DNA of 34,236 bases from Deltaproteobacteria bacterium UBA5756 (GTDB lineage Bacteria; Desulfobacterota; Syntrophorhabdia; Syntrophorhabdales; Syntrophorhabdaceae): assembly GCA_002418985.1 (NCBI GenBank), contig DIFE01000133.1:1-34236 (forward strand), in the 5' to 3' direction. Numbering within the stretch: the stretch's first letter is position 1; every line of letters begins with the position of its first letter. The notes beneath the pieces were generated by a model. That model saw nothing but the letters and a program-made list of their open reading frames with translations, had not been told where the DNA came from and did not search any database. This document shows positions 32,219 through 34,236 of this stretch, piece by piece. A program made the translations under genes and the position numbers.

Positions 32219-33473
32219 TTTCGTGCTCCTTAGTGAAACTTGTTCTCAACAACAACAGCGTGACTAAATTGGAGAGGCACATCAGGAACATGACGCCGTT
32301 TACCTGCCAGTGAATGGTAAAGAAATAGCCCAGAACAACGAATAGACCGAAGCCAACAATCATGGAATGGAATATTCGCTTTGTCCTGTCAAGCACGCTC
32401 AGTCCGGCAGAATAGGGGCGATGGAAAAAGCTTATTACGAAATACACACCCCACCAGATAACGATCCAGCCGTATCCCCGGTATGCCGAGCCATAGAGCA
32501 ATCTCATCCAATACTCATTCCAGATGCCTGCCACCAGTGCAACGGCAATGGTTATGATGCCTCCAAGTACGGCAACTTGTCCAAGATACCTCCTCAGGCC
32601 TTTTGTACCGCTATCTTTATAGACTCGTGAAGCATCGGGCAAGAGTATGTTCTGCAGTCCAAGAAAAAATATGTTCAGGATTCCAAGCACATTCTTGCAG
32701 GCATTCAAGGCACCAACTGTCGCGACAGAGATTGCACCGACAACGAAATAGTTCACGATCTGAGCCTGACCCCAGTACATCGTATTGGCTCCTAAGAGCC
32801 ATTTTCCAAAATGATAGCTCTCCCGGAAAACCTCCACAAAGTATGATCGGTTACCCAATCCAGAGGTCATTTTCCTGCCGGATTGCATAAAGGCAACAAA
32901 TGCCGCAAGAAAAAAGGCGAAGACCATGAACCACAGTGCATATGCTGTATCAATGTTCTTGCTGATACCGAAGAAAAGAACCAGGGTAAACTGGATTCCA
33001 TAGCTGACTATATCATTAATGAAAGCAAAAACAGGTTTCTTCACTACAAAGAAATAACGCCTGTAATAGTCCTGTATGAGAAAGACGGCCGTGGCCAGGG
33101 CAAGGGGCACAAGAAACCGTTCGAATTCATGGAAACCGAACATCGATCTGGCAATAAGACCAGCAATTATGATGACTACAGCTGAAAGAACAGAAAACAA
33201 AAATTGCTGGATGGTTACGACCGAGAAGTATCTTTCCTTCAATGATTCTTCGATGGCGGCCCCCCTCACCATCATCGGGGATACGATTAAAGAGATCTGA
33301 AGGGTAGAGAAGAAAAGGGTCACTCCATACACCAATACATACTGGCCGTAGCCTTCAAGACCGAGAAACCTCGCAAGCGCCAGACCCGTCAGGAAGTTCA
33401 TTCCGCTCACGAAAGCCTGATCGACAAAAGCAAGGTTCGCTCTTGAGAAAATATGCTTTGTTGTAAATGTCAT
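32193..33473 (-). CDS. wzx: Polysaccharide flippase (Wzx/MVF family)
   Basis: The 426-residue membrane protein has about twelve helices in the oligosaccharide flippase pattern. The opening helix holds FVDQAFVSGMNFLTGLALAR and the early loop FLGLEGYGQYVLVYG, with charged loops such as RKMTSGLGNRSYFVE and SRVYKDSGTKGLRRYLG. It should move undecaprenyl-diphosphate repeat units to the periplasmic face for polymerisation. It is the first gene of the exopolysaccharide operon, after a leader of about 440 nt. The ATG at 33473 has no strong ribosome site. Confidence 0.9.
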   Translation of the reverse strand: MTFTTKHIFSRANLAFVDQAFVSGMNFLTGLALARFLGLEGYGQYVLVYGVTLFFSTLQISLIVSPMMVRGAAIEESLKERYFSVVTIQQFLFSVLSAVVIIIAGLIARSMFGFHEFERFLVPLALATAVFLIQDYYRRYFFVVKKPVFAFINDIVSYGIQFTLVLFFGISKNIDTAYALWFMVFAFFLAAFVAFMQSGRKMTSGLGNRSYFVEVFRESYHFGKWLLGANTMYWGQAQIVNYFVVGAISVATVGALNACKNVLGILNIFFLGLQNILLPDASRVYKDSGTKGLRRYLGQVAVLGGIITIAVALVAGIWNEYWMRLLYGSAYRGYGWIVIWWGVYFVISFFHRPYSAGLSVLDRTKRIFHSMIVGFGLFVVLGYFFTIHWQVNGVMFLMCLSNLVTLLLLRTSFTKEHEIVQRVSLS

Positions 33474-33559
33474 TGGTTGCAGAAGATAGCTTCAACTTTT
33501 CTTTAATACGCGGTGGTTGCTAAAGATACAAAAGCTTCTAAACTTGGAGATATTTATGA

Positions 33560-33571
33560 CAGGCTACCGCC
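33560..33571 (-). promoter_or_regulatory. Possible ops-like antitermination element (GGCGGTAG)
   Basis: The minus strand reads GGCGGTAGCCTG from 33571, about 90 nt before the flippase start. It matches the ops pause element of E. coli polysaccharide operons (GGCGGTAGCGTG) at 11 of 12 bases. In enterobacteria ops recruits RfaH, a NusG paralogue that lets RNA polymerase read through long operons. The eight-base core occurs once more in the window, inside trkH, so the match alone is weak; its position in the leader of a 20-kb operon gives it weight. Confidence 0.4.
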
Positions 33572-33885
33572 AGCGGCGGGAGTTTGGCGCCATGGAATGG
33601 GGTTTGGTTTTCGTGATGCTTTCACTAGCACACTTGCATTAATGCCTGGCACGGAGTCGGTGAGTAACCCGTGCATTAAATACCGGGGCGGCTTTATCAA
33701 TGATCATGGTGAACAGGGTTGAGTAAATGTTTGATAACTGCCCCTTTGTCGTTGTTCATATCGGAGTTGCGTCGTAGCCAACATGAACAGGTGATAAGGA
33801 CTGAAATCTTTTACTGATTAAATGTCGGTCTTCGAACCCGGCGGTCTTCGGCCCCCGGAAACCTTCGCTGAGCCGACCACATTTT

Positions 33886-33911
33886 ATGTAATGTTTTCAA
33901 ATACATTACAT
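33886..33911. promoter_or_regulatory. Operator-like inverted repeat at the predicted operon start
   Basis: ATGTAATGT (33886-33894) and ACATTACAT (33903-33911) form a perfect nine-base inverted repeat with an eight-base centre. It covers about +5 to +30 of the predicted transcript, where a dimeric repressor would block initiation. The lack of GC pairs and of a T-run argues against a terminator. The binding protein is not identified. Confidence 0.5.
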
Positions 33912-33922
33912 CTATGCATGAT

Positions 33923-33950
33923 ATTCTACTTAATCAATCACTTAAGTCAA
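33923..33950 (-). promoter_or_regulatory. Predicted sigma-70 promoter of the exopolysaccharide operon
   Basis: On the minus strand TTGACT (33950-33945) and TAGAAT (33928-33923) are 16 bases apart, each five of six consensus matches. This is almost the same layout as the promoter at 11331-11358. The predicted start near 33916 gives a leader of about 440 nt before the flippase gene, unusually long. Confidence 0.6.
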
Positions 33951-34062
33951 CAAAAGATTACGGGGAAATTGCATGTCAGACATACGCAGGGGAAGACGAT
34001 GCGAGGTTCTCCCAGAAACGGGAATAGTATACACTATGGAATTTCAGTAATAAAGAGAAACG

Positions 34063-34236
34063 TTACCCCTTCTTCCCTTTTTCTCCATTGGCGGAAGAAC
34101 CTTGCTGGACAGGGATTGCCGCGGGGGTCCAGCCGCCGCCGAGGGCCTTGTATAGGCGTACCAGGTTGGCTATTACGGTTCCCTTGCTTACTGCCAGGTT
34201 GTCTCTTACGGAGAGCAAGGTCCTTTGGGCGTCGAG
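34063..34236 (-). CDS. RND-efflux outer-membrane lipoprotein (NodT/OprM family), C-terminal end only
   Basis: The last 57 codons and stop of a gene that begins beyond the right edge. The translation LDAQRTLLSVRDNLAVSKG, then TVIANLVRLYKALGGGWTP, is the characteristic last helix and end of outer-membrane efflux proteins such as OprM and CmeC. In the full protein a trimer forms an outer-membrane channel docked to an RND pump and its adaptor, whose genes would lie upstream. A short Ser/Gly/Lys-rich tail follows. The stop is TAA at 34065-34063, and no hairpin terminator is visible after it. Confidence 0.9.
   Translation of the reverse strand, partial: LDAQRTLLSVRDNLAVSKGTVIANLVRLYKALGGGWTPAAIPVQQGSSANGEKGKKG

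Larger units (their letters stand above)
33474..34062. other. Gene-free control region of the exopolysaccharide operon
   Basis: No convincing gene lies in these 589 bases. The right part (33886-33983) is AT-rich and holds a promoter, an inverted repeat over the predicted start and a short palindrome, ATGTC-A-GACAT, at 33973-33983, about 62 bases before the start. The middle (about 33820-33880) is GC-rich, can form stems, and contains a nine-base direct repeat, CGGTCTTCG, at 33826-33834 and 33842-33850. The left part holds the ops-like element. No known riboswitch is evident. Confidence 0.6.

Noticed and set aside
33635..33665. Plus-strand TGGCACGGAGT resembling a sigma-54 -24 element
   Set aside because: No TTGC-like -12 element at the required spacing and no plus-strand gene downstream.
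33513..33722. 70-codon plus-strand frame in the leader region
   Set aside because: GTG start without a ribosome site and no recognisable features; it runs antisense through the predicted operon leader and the ops-like element.
33820..33880. GC-rich stretch with TTCGAA resembling a tRNA T-loop or a riboswitch
   Set aside because: No acceptor stem or cloverleaf can be drawn and no known riboswitch core is present.
1..34236. CRISPR arrays, insertion sequences, integrases and tRNA/rRNA genes
   Set aside because: No regularly spaced repeats, transposase or recombinase frames, or conserved RNA genes were seen on either strand.

Overview
The window reads as a chromosomal segment of a Gram-negative, probably anaerobic bacterium of the Desulfobacterota (old Deltaproteobacteria) type. 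This placement is inferred from gene content: an exosortase/EPS locus, a multiheme cytochrome with a Tat-exported flavoprotein reductase, a TRAP transporter and a sigma-54 two-component system, at roughly even base composition. No rRNA or other taxonomic marker is present. Every gene I can support lies on the minus strand, so transcription runs right to left.

Right edge (34236-34063): the end of an RND-efflux outer-membrane lipoprotein. Then comes a gene-free stretch (33474-34062) that looks like the control region of the main locus. It holds a sigma-70-like promoter, a 9-bp inverted repeat at the predicted transcription start, and an ops-like GGCGGTAG element about 90 nt before the first gene.

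33473-12288 is one long polysaccharide/exosortase locus with short gaps or overlaps. In transcription order: Wzx flippase, GH123-like secreted hydrolase, Wzy polymerase, nucleotidyltransferase/P-loop-kinase fusion, APH-fold kinase-like protein, three GT4-type glycosyltransferases, exosortase with fused EpsI domain (XrtD type), WecA-like phosphoglycosyltransferase with a long C-terminal membrane extension, PrsT-like TPR lipoprotein, Wza/EpsE export lipoprotein, EpsL-like outer-membrane barrel, Wzz/EpsF chain-length protein and CpsD/EpsG autokinase. Together they form a complete Wzx/Wzy-type exopolysaccharide pathway. The next gene (12056-11484) encodes a secreted protein ending in a VPLP-type PEP-CTERM sorting signal, the likely exosortase substrate.

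11261-9150 is a two-gene periplasmic reductase: a Tat-exported flavoprotein and a six-heme cytochrome c, with a clear promoter and terminator. 8969-5754 is a GlrK-QseG-GlrR-like trio (sensor kinase, lipoprotein, sigma-54 activator). Directly downstream is a near-consensus sigma-54 promoter for a glycine-zipper lipoprotein and a secreted basic protein, a likely local regulon. 4517-1665 is a complete DctP-DctQ-DctM TRAP transporter. The left end holds a TrkH gene cut off before its third pore loop and an unidentified partial reading frame running off the window.
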